Shown in pieces: positions 17,683-27,719 of a stretch of 64,000 nucleotides of DNA. The translations under genes were made by a program, and so were the position numbers. Each line of letters opens with the position of its first letter. Positions within the stretch are counted from its first letter, which is position 1. The notes under the pieces are model-generated. The model was not told the DNA's origin, ran no database searches, and saw nothing but the letters and a program-made list of their open reading frames with translations. Origin of the DNA: Nostoc sp. JL33 (lineage in GTDB: Bacteria > Cyanobacteriota > Cyanobacteriia > Cyanobacteriales > Nostocaceae); the NCBI RefSeq assembly GCF_017114985.1, contig NZ_JABXKP010000021.1:1-64000 (forward strand). Direction: 5' to 3'.

Positions 17683-19407
17683 TCAATCCTGCACAGTCAT
17701 TGGCAGACGAATGGTGAAAGTAGAGCCGACTCCCGGCTGACTTTTGACAATAATCTCACCACCCATCATCTGACAAAAGTGGCGGCTAATTGCCAATCCT
17801 AATCCCGTACCTCCATACTTTTTCGTAGTGGAGGTATCTCCTTGTGTAAAAGGTTGAAATAACTGCTGCTGTTGACGGTGAGACATACCTATACCTGTGT
17901 CGGTAACGGTAAAAGTAATCATACCCAAAGGTGCCTCTGGTCGGAATTCATCCTTTTCTAGGTTGACTGTCAGCGTCACTTTGCCGTTTGTAGTGAATTT
18001 ACTGGCGTTGCTGAGTAAGTTTAACAACACCTGCCGCATCCTAGTCTGATCAGCGTACATGGTGCCAAGTTGCTGATCAAAATTCACTTCTAAAACATTG
18101 GCATTTTTTTCTATAGCTGGTTTGACTGTAAGGACGACGTTATGGATCAGCGTCGCAATCTCGAATATCTCTGGATACAGGGTCATTTTCCCCGCTTCAA
18201 TTTTTGACAAGTCGAGGATTTCGTTAATCAAGTGCAGTAAATGCTTACCAGCAGAGTTAATTGTCTCTAAATCTGTGATAAAGTCTCCCGATAAACCAAG
18301 ATCGGTAGCGTCGTCTTCTAGAAGTTGGCTCAAGCCAATCACAGCATTTAACGGTGTGCGTAATTCGTGGCTGACATTGGCCAGAAATACGCTTTTTGCT
18401 TTGCTAGCAGCTTCGGCTAATTCTTTAGCTTGTTGTAGTTCTTTTGTTCGCTCAGATACTCGCTCAATCAGATGATTTAGAGATTTGGCGAGTAGGCCAA
18501 TTTCATCTTCAGTGGTGACGGGCGCTCGTAAATCGAAATTAGATTTTCTGGCAACTTGTTCAGCTACTTGGGTGACAATGATCACTGGTTCAGCGATCGC
18601 ACGACTGGTACGCCAAGCTACAATAGCTGCGATCGCCACCGAAACTAGCATACTGATGATCACGATGAATCGCTCAACTACTTTTGCCTGCTCAACGGCT
18701 TCTTGCTTTTCTTGCTCTTGATCTTCAGCAGTTTGCAGGATGTTAGTCAAGTTTTGCGAAAGCTGCTCTAGCCGCACGGCTGTTTCACCACGCATAATTG
18801 TCAATAACTGCGATCGGGCAGATGAAATTTGCTCCGGCTGCACTTGTTGGGAGTCAATTTTCTGTAAGACAACCTCGATTTGGTCAACGTAAGCTTTTAA
18901 ATTATTCTTGTAATCCAGCAATAACGTCTGTAAAGTCGAACTTGTTGCTGCTAGTCTTTTAGGTTTACTATCGATAAATCCGGCAATTTTTGACTCTAAT
19001 TCTTTAGCTTTTTCAACATTTTTCAGAAAATCGGCTTTTTTGCTTTGTAGCTGTTGGGAATTTTCCAATACCGCAACTAAGTTAGAGCTATGTAATTGCG
19101 CCCCGATTACTGCATCTTTATAATTACTCAGTAGTTGCCCTTGTTCATAGGCTTGATTGAATTGCCTGACTTCCCTTCCCCGGTAGTAGCTGGCGATCAC
19201 TAACCCAGTCAGTGAGCCAAAAAAACCAATTCCGATAGCTACAAAGTACCCATAGCCAATTTTTTGATGGATGCGCCAAGAACTGGCTTTGAGTTTCCCT
19301 CGTGAGGGAAATTCTATGGTTGGGAGTTCGTCTGTCGATGGCTCTTCGGCTGACACTTTTTTGCTTTTTGAACTTTTGTCGATCGGGGTTAGCTTTGGAG
19401 TTGGCAT
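17683..19407 (-). CDS. Transmembrane hybrid-less histidine kinase (HAMP, HisKA, HATPase)
   Basis: 574 residues. TM1 is at about 48-72 and TM2 at about 245-265, enclosing a helical periplasmic sensor of about 170 residues rich in Gln/Lys/Leu (four-helix-bundle type). HAMP follows (about 266-320), then a short coiled coil and HisKA with [13 protein letters not shown] (His near 345). The ATPase has N-box [11 protein letters not shown]1 DTGIGM, F-box FQPF and G2 GGTGLGLAI. All catalytic boxes are intact. No receiver domain and no adjacent response regulator is present, so the partner is unknown. Confidence 0.9.
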   Translation of the reverse strand: MPTPKLTPIDKSSKSKKVSAEEPSTDELPTIEFPSRGKLKASSWRIHQKIGYGYFVAIGIGFFGSLTGLVIASYYRGREVRQFNQAYEQGQLLSNYKDAVIGAQLHSSNLVAVLENSQQLQSKKADFLKNVEKAKELESKIAGFIDSKPKRLAATSSTLQTLLLDYKNNLKAYVDQIEVVLQKIDSQQVQPEQISSARSQLLTIMRGETAVRLEQLSQNLTNILQTAEDQEQEKQEAVEQAKVVERFIVIISMLVSVAIAAIVAWRTSRAIAEPVIIVTQVAEQVARKSNFDLRAPVTTEDEIGLLAKSLNHLIERVSERTKELQQAKELAEAASKAKSVFLANVSHELRTPLNAVIGLSQLLEDDATDLGLSGDFITDLETINSAGKHLLHLINEILDLSKIEAGKMTLYPEIFEIATLIHNVVLTVKPAIEKNANVLEVNFDQQLGTMYADQTRMRQVLLNLLSNASKFTTNGKVTLTVNLEKDEFRPEAPLGMITFTVTDTGIGMSHRQQQQLFQPFTQGDTSTTKKYGGTGLGLAISRHFCQMMGGEIIVKSQPGVGSTFTIRLPMTVQD

Positions 19408-20422
19408 TTCTCAAACCTCCTTGCCTTCCCGCAAAAATCACTAAATCAGTCTAGCTTGTGCAAACACTTTAGTTGGTGATTAACATTTACATTATCTTCT
19501 TTTATAGCAAGAGCAAATCATTGCCTACTAGATAATTAGCATAACCTTATATAGTATGAGTGGTTTTGATAGCAATCTTCCTAAGTATACTTACTGACAG
19601 CGAATAGAATTCACTTTTTTCAGCAGCAATGAATAATTCCCTGTACTAAAGACCTGTTTAAGACCGTCTTCCCCTTAGCACAACACTTTCGTGAATATAC
19701 AGTTGATAGCAACGAGTTCTTGCTATCAGCTATGCCATTACTCTACCTTACTGCTTCCTGATAAAATTAATACAATCAGGAAAAAAATAAAAGATTTGAC
19801 ATTCGTTGGCTATCGGGCAAAAGAGTTCCGAGTAAAGAAGTGAGATTCCCCACTCAGCAAGGGCTAAAGACCCCGAAGAAAGCTAACAGTACTTGATTAC
19901 TCCCTCATCCCCAGGCATGAATATCATAAAATACTTCTAAAGTCTAGTCTATGTGAACACACAAAAACTTTTATTACGTATTAATATCAATACGAATGCC
20001 TTAATTGACGAACGCGGCTTAAGATAGCTTTAATATCAGCTAAAATCGGCTTTTAGGCTTATATAAATGAGAGGTGGACTGATTAAGAGCATGATTCGTA
20101 CTTAAATTCAGTACGATTATGAGCAAATGACACGGAATGGGATAATCATAACCTGAGGCTTCCAGTTGATTCCAAAAAATAGAACTCAGGAAGTTGATTA
20201 TAATACGTTTTGCTGCCTTCTGAGTTGTATCCTCCTACTGACTTTCTACCTTGTAGTTGATGCAGTAGATATTACAGGGCAATTATGATTGTAGGACACT
20301 AAAACCTTGAGGTGCCCTTCACCAAATTGTAGTGATGCACTTGTGCATTCCCTAATCAACAGCCTTTTGGTTGTAATTATCCAGATTAGAAAAACTCAAC
20401 TGTCAAATATATAGGAGTGAAA
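19408..20422. other. One-kilobase spacer without a recognised gene
   Basis: AT-rich with stops in all frames; divergent promoters for the kinase (-) and CAAD gene (+) must lie here. A GC-richer stretch around 19800-19900 containing GAGATTCCCCACTCAGC could belong to a small RNA, but I cannot fold or match it to a known family. An AGGAG at 20412-20416 serves the next gene. Confidence 0.35.
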
Positions 20423-20860
20423 ATGCCAGAACAAGAATTTACTGAAACCGCATCCAAAGAGACTACAGGGGTAGAGATCAACAACCAAACCGGAACTATC
20501 ACCAAACTTCAGCCTCCCGCGCAGTCTCAAGACGAATGGCTAAAATACGGGGAGCAAGTTTCTACCTTTTTAGCAACATTGCCAGAATATCTGGGAAGCT
20601 TCTTTAATCAATATAAGCAACCTCTGGTGAGTGTTGGTTTAATTGTGGGATCAATTGTTGGGGTTAAAGTACTCTTGGCAATATTAGATGCTTTGAATGA
20701 TATCCCTTTGGTAGCTCCTACTTTTGAGTTGATCGGTATTGGTTACTCTGCCTGGTTTGTTTACCGCTATTTACTCAAAGCCTCAACCAGGAAAGAGTTA
20801 AGTAGTGAAATCACCACTCTTAAATCACAAGTTGTCGGTAAAGAAATTCCAGAAGCTTAA
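20423..20860 (+). CDS. CAAD domain thylakoid membrane protein (CURT1-like)
   Basis: 145 residues from ATG 20423 (AGGAG six bases upstream; GTG 20417 is an alternative but too near the ribosome-binding site). A soluble acidic N-terminus precedes an amphipathic helix (DEWLKYGEQVSTFLATLPEYL) and two transmembrane segments: QPLVSVGLIVGSIVGVKVLL and PTFELIGIGYSAWFVYRYLL. The C-terminus is another amphipathic helix. This is the CAAD layout, found alone, fused to cyanobacterial aminoacyl-tRNA synthetases, and in plant CURT1 that bends thylakoid membranes. A thylakoid location is inferred from the family. Confidence 0.85.
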   Translation: MPEQEFTETASKETTGVEINNQTGTITKLQPPAQSQDEWLKYGEQVSTFLATLPEYLGSFFNQYKQPLVSVGLIVGSIVGVKVLLAILDALNDIPLVAPTFELIGIGYSAWFVYRYLLKASTRKELSSEITTLKSQVVGKEIPEA

Positions 20861-20962
20861 TATCTAAATTATCGCTTCTCTACGAACGCGAATAGCGTGT
20901 CGCAGACAGACACTCTTGCTAGCTTCCTCCTGTGTAAGAGTACGCTCTAATTGCAAATCACC

Positions 20963-20997
20963 GAAGTCTGAGCGCCCCAAGTCAGCGCTCAGACTTC
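20963..20997. terminator. Bidirectional terminator hairpin
   Basis: GAAGTCTGAGCG pairs perfectly (12 bp) with CGCTCAGACTTC around a 10-11-base loop, followed by TTT. It sits between the convergent CAAD (+) and SLH (-) genes. Confidence 0.75.
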
Positions 20998-21018
20998 TTT
21001 GATAATTCCGTGCGAAGT

Positions 21019-22170
21019 TTATTGAGACGAACCTCCGGCGGACAATTTACCCTTTGAGTTCGGTTTTGGAGTCTGCGAAAGTTTTGGAGATATTTTGGGC
21101 GAGCGCACAATGTTTTGAGATCGGATTGGCTCCAACTTGCCTCGTTTTACTAAAGCTTGATGAATCATCGCCGCAACTTCAGCCCGACTAGCTACTTTAT
21201 TGGGATTAAGAATTTGTGGATTTGGATAGTTAACTACCAGACCATTGGCTGTAGCAGTGGCTATTTTGCTGATAGCATAGGTTGGAATATCTTTAGCATC
21301 TTTATAGACACTTAAAATCTGATTTGGGGAAGTGGATGCTTTCAAATTCAACCCACTGACAAGGGCAACTAAAACTTGCACTCGCGAAATATTTTGTTGT
21401 GGTTTGAAGCTTTGTTTCGGGTAGCCTTTGAGAAATCCGGCACTGATGGCTTGGTCAATTGCTGGAGTTGCCCAGAATTTTTCTGATACATCTTGAAATG
21501 CGATCGCAGTCTTAGACGGTTCTTGGTCAAAGGCTTTTTGCAGTATAGCAGCAAATTCGGCGCGGTTTACAGGCTGATTTGGTCTAAAAGAATAATCAGG
21601 AAACCCCTTGAGAATCCCACGAGAAGAAAGAACGTCTATAAAACGCCGACCCCAGAAGTTATTGGGCACATCGTTAAATGCAATTGGCGGCGGAATGATT
21701 GATTTTTGTTTTGCCGGAGTTACTAAAGGTAACGCTGATGATCTAATTGATGACTCAATTCCTGCTGAAGAGGGTACAGGCGTCTGTAGTTGTGGGGATT
21801 GAGTTGGGATTACCTGAGCAGATGGTAACACTGCAGGCCAAGGAGTTGCGCTGTTAGTCGAGAATGGAGGTGTCTTGGGTTCAACAACAGCCGCAGGTGG
21901 AGATGACGGCAAAACGTTGAATCTAGGGGCTGCGTTTGGTTCTACCTTGGGAGTAGGGGAGGGCAATACTTGATTTGGTTGAACACTAAAAGAGGGAGTG
22001 GCGGAAGGCGACAGCAGCCCGTTTAAGTTCCAGCTAGAATCCCTGCGGGACAATGACCAAAAAAGAATCGCTCCGATAGTGGTGAAGGCAACCAGAATGG
22101 CTATAAATTCATCAAAGCCAAGGGCAGTTCTTTGGGATGACTCCGGTTCAGAAGGAGGTCTATTTGTCAT
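21019..22170 (-). CDS. SLH-domain envelope protein
   Basis: 383 residues. An N-terminal membrane anchor at about 22-42 (GFDEFIAILVAFTTIGAILFW) is followed by a long Pro/Ser-rich linker (about 55-165) and three S-layer homology motifs (about 168-225, 228-285, 290-350). These carry the FxDVPxxFWxxxxI...GILKGFPDYSFRPNQPVNRAEFAAIL pattern in recognisable form, the second and third more degenerate. SLH modules bind pyruvylated cell-wall polymers or link envelope layers. The C-terminus is Lys/Pro/Ser rich. No porin beta-barrel domain is seen, so it is not an SomA-type porin. Confidence 0.85.
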   Translation of the reverse strand: MTNRPPSEPESSQRTALGFDEFIAILVAFTTIGAILFWSLSRRDSSWNLNGLLSPSATPSFSVQPNQVLPSPTPKVEPNAAPRFNVLPSSPPAAVVEPKTPPFSTNSATPWPAVLPSAQVIPTQSPQLQTPVPSSAGIESSIRSSALPLVTPAKQKSIIPPPIAFNDVPNNFWGRRFIDVLSSRGILKGFPDYSFRPNQPVNRAEFAAILQKAFDQEPSKTAIAFQDVSEKFWATPAIDQAISAGFLKGYPKQSFKPQQNISRVQVLVALVSGLNLKASTSPNQILSVYKDAKDIPTYAISKIATATANGLVVNYPNPQILNPNKVASRAEVAAMIHQALVKRGKLEPIRSQNIVRSPKISPKLSQTPKPNSKGKLSAGGSSQ

Positions 22171-22301
22171 CGGGATTACCCTGGTAGCAGTAAAATTTGT
22201 GTCTAAACAAATTAAGCCATAGATGACTCTTTTAGACCACCCCTTTTTAATTCGTAATTCATAGCAAAATATTAGGCTTCTGGTTCAACGCCGAGCGATG
22301 T

Positions 22302-23063
22302 CTAACGACAAGCCGCTCCGCGTCTACGCAATTGGGCAGTTAGGCGATCGGCTCTTTCGCTTTCCTGTTCTGCTCTTTGGGATTCCTGTTCTGTTCTTTC
22401 ATCGCCACTCAACAACAAATTACCTTGTAAATCCCACCAACGCAGCCAGGGTAATTCCACATTCTGATATTCTCCTAGCCAAATGCCTAATTCAACACCC
22501 AAAGAAACTATGGGATAATGTCCTCGTTCATTTGCTGGTAACACTTGATACTGCCCTTCAATGAGATGATAAACTTCTACACTGGCTTTACTCACTTCAT
22601 AAATGGCGTAGAAGGGAGGACGAATCACCTGCTCATAAACCCAAAATTTACCCTTCCAAGGAGTTTTATCTCGTTCTTCACTACCGTCCCCAGAGACAAA
22701 TTCCAGGACAATCAACGGGGCAATAAACTCTTGCCAAAGCACGTAAGACCTTCGCGTTTGGCCATTGAGCAAAAACGCTACATTTGGTACATAAAACCAA
22801 TCCGGCGCTTCTGCTCCTTTTTCAGGGGGATCAGTCAAGCGCCAGTAAATGCCTAAGTCCTGGCCAATACAATATTCACCTTCAGGATTTAATTGCTTGA
22901 GGACGGGTGTAATTGAGTCAGTCAGTAGGATGCTTTGGGGATGCTCTTGGCAATTTTTGCCTCCGGCACGCTCCGCGAACACAAATATGCCATCAGACTC
23001 AGGAAGCTGGGTATGATCGGGGAAAGGAGTGAGGGCGGTGGGTGGATTGGTTGCAGAGGTCAT
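22302..23063 (-). CDS. Uma2 family (DUF820) protein
   Basis: 253 residues. The conserved Uma2 core is present: YCIGQDLGIYWR, a PDWFYVPNVAFLL acidic site, and PLIVLEFVSGDGSEERD...GKFWVYEQVIRPPFYAIYE with the E/D and K residues of a PD-(D/E)XK-like fold. The C-terminus is a heptad-like coil (RTEQESQRAEQESERADRL), usual in this family. Many copies occur per cyanobacterial genome. Activity has not been clearly established. The last codons run into a dispersed repeat (GCGGAGCGGC type). Confidence 0.85.
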   Translation of the reverse strand: MTSATNPPTALTPFPDHTQLPESDGIFVFAERAGGKNCQEHPQSILLTDSITPVLKQLNPEGEYCIGQDLGIYWRLTDPPEKGAEAPDWFYVPNVAFLLNGQTRRSYVLWQEFIAPLIVLEFVSGDGSEERDKTPWKGKFWVYEQVIRPPFYAIYEVSKASVEVYHLIEGQYQVLPANERGHYPIVSLGVELGIWLGEYQNVELPWLRWWDLQGNLLLSGDERTEQESQRAEQESERADRLTAQLRRRGAACR

Positions 23064-23305
23064 AACGCTACCTTTGCACTCTTTGTAAAGGTTGTTTTTA
23101 GTGTAGCTTGCGATCGCTCTTGTTTATATTCTCCACCCAGATTATAAATCGCACGCCAATAGCTTCCAGTCGTCTGAGAACGATTTTCACCCTGACAGAC
23201 CACTAGTCTTACTAGATACCTAAACCGAAACCGGATTTAGAGGGTGACAGAATGTAAAAAATTAACTTATTGTTTACCTAATCATTGTAAAAATCAGGGT
23301 GTCTA

Positions 23306-24664
23306 GTGTCAGAAGAATTCAGTTGCCAAATCTCACCGCCATTTGTGTCTCTTGGTAGCGATCGCGATCTCGATTTAGAGTCAACCCTCCAAGAACTACC
23401 AATGTACAACTTCCCAGTGGAAATCAACCGCACTGGTATGGAAGTGGCTCATTTTTTGGAAAAATACCCCCTGCTACCAGGAGTAATTTTGGTAGAACAG
23501 GGAAAGTTCATCGGGATGATTTCGCGGCGGCGACTGCTGGAATTTTTGATTCGCCCCTATGGACAAGAGTTATTTGTTCAGCAACCATTAGCCGTTCTCT
23601 ACAGCTATGCGCGGATACCGATGTTGCTGCTTGCTGATACAACATCGATTTTAACTGCGATGCAACTTAGCTTAAAGCGATCGGCTGAATTATTAGCAGA
23701 ACCAATTGTAGTAGAAACAGAATCTGGCGCTTATAGATTGTTAGATGTACAAGAATTGAATATTATTTCTTGGCAAATTCGGGGAATCGACAATCTGGTG
23801 CGCTATGAACGCAGCCAAGCCCAAATGATTCAAAATGATAAAATGGCGAATCTGGGACGTTTGGTAGACGGCGTAGCGCACGAAATTTTAGACCCAGTGG
23901 GTTTTATTTGGGGTAATATAACTTATGTCTCAACCTATAGCCAAGATTTACTCAAGCTGATAGCGGCTTACGACCAAGAGTTACCATCAGCTTCCCAGAC
24001 GATTAATCAGATTAAAGAAGAGATTGAATTTGATTTTTTAGAACAAGATTTGTCGCGATCGCTTGCTAGTATCCGCACCGGAGCGGAAAGATTAAAAAAA
24101 CTTGTCACCAGCTTACAAAATTTCTGTCATATCGATGAGCTTTATCCCAAACCAGTAGATTTACACGCCTGCATAGATAGTATTATTTTATTAATTAATA
24201 GCCGTCTTCTAGGAGAAATTGAAATCGTCAAATACTATGGTCAATTACCCCCACTGTATTGCTTTATGGGGCAGTTAAACCAGGTTTTGATGAATATTTT
24301 CAGCGAAGTTGTAGATACTTTACTCAATGAGGTAGTGCGACAGCAGTTGCATCTAGAAGATACAAAGACTGTTCAAAAACCCCGAATTGAGATTACCACA
24401 GAGGTTATTTCGCAAGAAGCAAGCAACCCAGATGCACCAGATTCTCGCTGGATCTTAATTCGCATTGCAGACAATGGTTCTGGAATGTCTCAAGAATTGC
24501 AACAGCAAATTATGGAGTCGTTTTCTCTGGAAACAAAGAATAGCAAAAATACTAGTTTAGGAGTAAGTTATCGAATTATAACCGTCAGACATGGCGGAAA
24601 ATTGAGTTTTAATTCACAGATTGGTATAGGCACGGAATTTGAAATTTTATTGCCTTTAGTTTGA
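23306..24664 (+). CDS. CBS-containing histidine kinase-like protein, probably inactive
   Basis: 452 residues from a GTG start. The N-terminal part (about 30-155) resembles a CBS/regulatory region (GVILVEQGKFIGMISRRRLLEF). A linker QAQMIQNDKMANLGRLVDGVAHEILDPVGF follows, so the phospho-acceptor His (near 196) is kept. The ATPase domain is degenerate: the N-box reads LMNIFSEVVDTLL, with Glu-Val where Asn-Ala is expected. G1 DNGSGM is intact, but the lid and G2 are replaced by SLETKNSKNTSLGVSY. It is a divergent paralogue of the kinase converging on it. Possibly a phospho-acceptor or scaffold rather than an active kinase. Confidence 0.8.
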   Translation: MSEEFSCQISPPFVSLGSDRDLDLESTLQELPMYNFPVEINRTGMEVAHFLEKYPLLPGVILVEQGKFIGMISRRRLLEFLIRPYGQELFVQQPLAVLYSYARIPMLLLADTTSILTAMQLSLKRSAELLAEPIVVETESGAYRLLDVQELNIISWQIRGIDNLVRYERSQAQMIQNDKMANLGRLVDGVAHEILDPVGFIWGNITYVSTYSQDLLKLIAAYDQELPSASQTINQIKEEIEFDFLEQDLSRSLASIRTGAERLKKLVTSLQNFCHIDELYPKPVDLHACIDSIILLINSRLLGEIEIVKYYGQLPPLYCFMGQLNQVLMNIFSEVVDTLLNEVVRQQLHLEDTKTVQKPRIEITTEVISQEASNPDAPDSRWILIRIADNGSGMSQELQQQIMESFSLETKNSKNTSLGVSYRIITVRHGGKLSFNSQIGIGTEFEILLPLV

Positions 24665-24727
24665 TTTATTCTAAATTATGAATTATGAATTATGAATCAA
24701 TTTTTGAATACCCATCATCACGTTACG

Positions 24728-25807
24728 TTAGATTACTTCACAAACTTGCTGCTGGATAGGAATTTGAACCACAAACTCCGTTCCTTTTCCAGGTGTCGAA
24801 AAAAATTCTAACTTACCGCCATGTTTTTCGGTGATGATTTGATAGCTGATAGCCATTCCCATTCCTGTTCCCTTCCCGACAGGTTTTGTTGTAAAGAAGG
24901 GATTGAAAATCTGTTTTTGAATCGATTCGGGAATTCCAGATCCATTGTCAGCGATCGCAATTTTCACCCATTGCAAATCAACGATAGAAGTACTAATCGT
25001 GATCCGACTGGGATTAAGCTGGATTTCTTGATAAGTTCGTTTGGCATTGAATTCTTCGAGCGCATCGAGCGCATTTACTAAAATGTTCATAAATACCTGG
25101 TTTAGCTGTCCGGCGTAGCATTCTACATTGGATAAATTGCCGTAGTCTCTGATAATCTGAATTTGTGGGCTTTTGTCAGTGGCTTTGAAGCGGTGCTGCA
25201 AAATCATCAAAGTATTGTCGATCCCCTCATGAACATCGACGCCTTTAAAATCACTTTCATCCAAACGGGAGAAGTTACGCAGTGAAAGCACAATATCCCG
25301 AATACGCTCCGTCCCGATATTCATTGAGTTCAATACCATAATCGCATCTTTTTCTAAAAACTCTAAATCGATGGTTTTGCGTTCGGTTTGAATTTCAGTA
25401 GGTGGGTTGGGGAAGTAACGGTGATAAAGTTGGACTAGTCGTAATAAGTCATGAGTGTATTGGCTGATATGGCTGAGATTTCCGTAAATAAAGCTAACAG
25501 GATTGTTGATTTCGTGAGCAATGCCAGCTACCATTTGACCCAAAGCAGACATCTTTTCACTTTGAATCATTTGAGCTTGCATCGTATGCAAACTATCTAA
25601 CGTATTTTCTAACTCTTGGCTTCTTCGCTCCAAGTCTGTCCGAAAGTCTTCTAACTCACAAATGACTTTCTTAAGTAAAAATTCCTTTGTTGCAATGTCA
25701 GTTTCTAGCTGACAGCGTTCAGCTTTGCAGCGTTCCAGCTTTTTTTGGAAGATGCGGTTTGCCTTTTCCAATGCTTGGATATGTATGGAATTGTCCTGGT
25801 TATCCAT
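24728..25807 (-). CDS. Soluble histidine kinase (FIST partner)
   Basis: 359 residues without membrane segments. A coiled-coil N-terminus (about 5-80) leads to HisKA with GIAHEINNPVSFIYGNL (His near 100). The ATPase is complete: N-box NQVFMNILVNALDAL, G1 DNGSGIP, F-box NPFFTTKP, G2 GKGTGMGMAI. This is the class of kinase without an own sensor that usually works with a separate sensor protein. It starts seven bases after the upstream FIST gene, which is the likely sensor. No response regulator gene is adjacent. Confidence 0.9.
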   Translation of the reverse strand: MDNQDNSIHIQALEKANRIFQKKLERCKAERCQLETDIATKEFLLKKVICELEDFRTDLERRSQELENTLDSLHTMQAQMIQSEKMSALGQMVAGIAHEINNPVSFIYGNLSHISQYTHDLLRLVQLYHRYFPNPPTEIQTERKTIDLEFLEKDAIMVLNSMNIGTERIRDIVLSLRNFSRLDESDFKGVDVHEGIDNTLMILQHRFKATDKSPQIQIIRDYGNLSNVECYAGQLNQVFMNILVNALDALEEFNAKRTYQEIQLNPSRITISTSIVDLQWVKIAIADNGSGIPESIQKQIFNPFFTTKPVGKGTGMGMAISYQIITEKHGGKLEFFSTPGKGTEFVVQIPIQQQVCEVI

Positions 25808-25814
25808 ACACCAC

Positions 25815-26978
25815 TCATTTTGTCCCTATTAATAGTGTGACAAACGTTTTATTATGACATTGCGTTTGACCTCCGCCCACCAAAGGAGCAATTTCACCGT
25901 AAGCATAGAAACCACAGCAAGGTAATGCCTGTGGTAAATGAGTTTTGACAAGCTGATACTCAAGTCTTGTCAGAGTCCCAAGAATTCGCCGCCGGGCTGC
26001 ACAGGAAATAAGTAACGCTGCTGTTGGTTCCACACCAGGATAATCAGCGAGAGCATTTTTCAAAGATGTCTCAGAAGCTGACAGAATATTGTCACGAGTC
26101 GCATCAGTAATTTGCACAACTGCCTGTTCAGGAATATCTAAGAAGAACGTGACGCTACCAGAGTGTCGATCGTAGCCATTGGGTGCCCGCAAATAGAAAT
26201 GATCTTGATCTTCAAAAACTGCCAGGGCATGAATCGCATAGTTGGCCGCAAATCTTTCTTCACCGAGATAGTGTTGATAGAAATCTAAGGCACGCTGTCC
26301 ATCAATTTCATAGACGATGTTGCCATCCACTTTAGTTACACGGCTACGTTGGCTGATGGGAGTCCAACCACCAGCAACTCCGTGGGAAAATAGGAGTTGT
26401 CCAGAAAATAACAGCACTGGAACTGAATCACTTAACACTTCACCCTGGAAGAATTGGTAGGTTTTGTCAAAGGTATAGTCATCGGCTGTCATTCCCCCAA
26501 TGATGGGAATATGCCCTCCCAGGCTTTGTTTTAAACCCTCTAAAATTAAAACCCCATTGCTCGTTAGGCTATCGGGAAAGGTAAGGCACAATTGTGGTAG
26601 AGATGCACTCTTACTCTTTGCCTTTGCTTGTGCGATCGCTTCTTGGGCTGCAAGGGCTGGATTTTTAGATGCTCCTCGTCCAATACCTGCCCAAATTTCC
26701 ACTTCATCGGTAGCAAACAGCATTAAGGTCAGAGAATCTTGCTGAAACTCCAGAATTGAGGAGATTTCTCCATTTGTAGTTCCACCAATCAACTCAATTC
26801 CGGGAAAAGCATCCTGGATGCGTTGCAAAATTAACGCATGGTTAAAGTCTATAGCAGTGAATAAAAGTCCAGCTTGAGGAATTGACCCTGCTAGGGAACG
26901 GCTACATTCTTGCAAAACTTCAGCGATCGCATTTTGAGAATCAGGATCGTCACTATGACCAACAACAACTCGAAACAC
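25815..26978 (-). CDS. FIST sensor domain protein
   Basis: 387 residues: FIST_N (about 30-215, with IELIGGTTNGEISS and IPIIGGMTADDY) and FIST_C (about 225-370, with YEIDGQRALDFYQHYLG and GFYAYGEIAPLVGGGQTQCHNKTFVTLLI). FIST domains are predicted to sense small ligands such as amino acids and occur beside kinases and cyclases. The downstream histidine kinase begins seven bases after its stop codon, so the pair is almost certainly one operon and one signalling unit. Confidence 0.9.
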   Translation of the reverse strand: MFRVVVGHSDDPDSQNAIAEVLQECSRSLAGSIPQAGLLFTAIDFNHALILQRIQDAFPGIELIGGTTNGEISSILEFQQDSLTLMLFATDEVEIWAGIGRGASKNPALAAQEAIAQAKAKSKSASLPQLCLTFPDSLTSNGVLILEGLKQSLGGHIPIIGGMTADDYTFDKTYQFFQGEVLSDSVPVLLFSGQLLFSHGVAGGWTPISQRSRVTKVDGNIVYEIDGQRALDFYQHYLGEERFAANYAIHALAVFEDQDHFYLRAPNGYDRHSGSVTFFLDIPEQAVVQITDATRDNILSASETSLKNALADYPGVEPTAALLISCAARRRILGTLTRLEYQLVKTHLPQALPCCGFYAYGEIAPLVGGGQTQCHNKTFVTLLIGTK

Positions 26979-27244
26979 AACTACCTCATTGTAAGTTTGA
27001 ATATCAGCGTGCTAATCCAATTCGGAAGGCAGCACCCAGCAACCTACAATTTAGTTTTCCCACTTACTTGAACTAAATCTCAATTCACCTGAATTTTTAT
27101 TTTCCACCTGATCTGACGATACAAAAACTGCATGAAAAACTTTGGGAGCATTTTCTCCAAAATCAACTCCCTATTACACTGTGCCGTAAATCCAGCTACC
27201 ATCTCAAACAACTTATTCAAATAAGCAATTGCTCAAATACTGAT

Positions 27245-27425
27245 AGGACTTATGCCAAATTAGACGCTGTAGGGGCAATACCCTGCCTTAAGCCGCAACT
27301 CTTCTCTACGAGAGGCTGCGCCAAGGAGACGCTTTGCGTAGCTTGCTTCTCCGTAGGAGTATGGGTCTACATGAATTGCCCTAAGAAGAAAATCATTCTT
27401 TTCGGCTATTGTTTGCGTAAGTCCT
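27245..27425. repeat. AGGACTTA(C/T)GC-ended MITE-like element
   Basis: Begins AGGACTTATGC and ends TGCGTAAGTCCT, imperfect terminal inverted repeats about 180 bases apart. Similar ends bound the element at 47871-47976, and single ends occur at 44483, 29924 and 60233. Confidence 0.6.
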
Positions 27426-27486
27426 GACTGATTTTGAAATCAGCATTAGTTCGGGTTGAAATTATTCTTTTATAAGTTTAAGATAC

Positions 27487-27633
27487 TTAGATAGTATTTG
27501 AGGCTTCCCACTCATCAAAAGAAACTTCAAACTCTCTATTAACTTCTTCCATAGCAAACTTTTCTGTCTCAAAATAGCCAATTTCTGAAATTTCTCCGGC
27601 TTGTGATACATCGAAACGGTAAATATGTTTGAT
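27487..27633 (-). pseudogene. Possible relic of a small acidic protein
   Basis: A 48-codon leftward stretch reads HIYRFDVSQAGEISEIGYF then FAMEEVNREFEVSFDEW and ends in a normal stop. It has protein-like composition, but an in-frame stop lies just upstream with no start codon near its N-terminus. I do not recognise a family. Probably the surviving 3' part of a gene. Confidence 0.35.
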
Positions 27634-27719
27634 TTAGTGATAATTTACCCTAGAATATACCCTCAGCCCCACCCTTAAAAAGCAGGGCTGTTTCATTCTT
27701 TCACCTGAGTTATTTCTGA

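Larger units (their letters stand above)
26979..27719. other. Repeat-rich spacer
   Basis: Contains a MITE-like element (27245-27425), GCGCCAAGGAGACGC-type repeats around 27310-27350, and a short leftward open stretch at 27487-27633. No intact gene is seen. Confidence 0.5.

Noticed and set aside
19408..20422. Known small RNA (for example Yfr1 or 6S)
   Set aside because: I looked for the Yfr1 core ACTCCTCACAC and did not find it; no confident fold could be worked out by eye.
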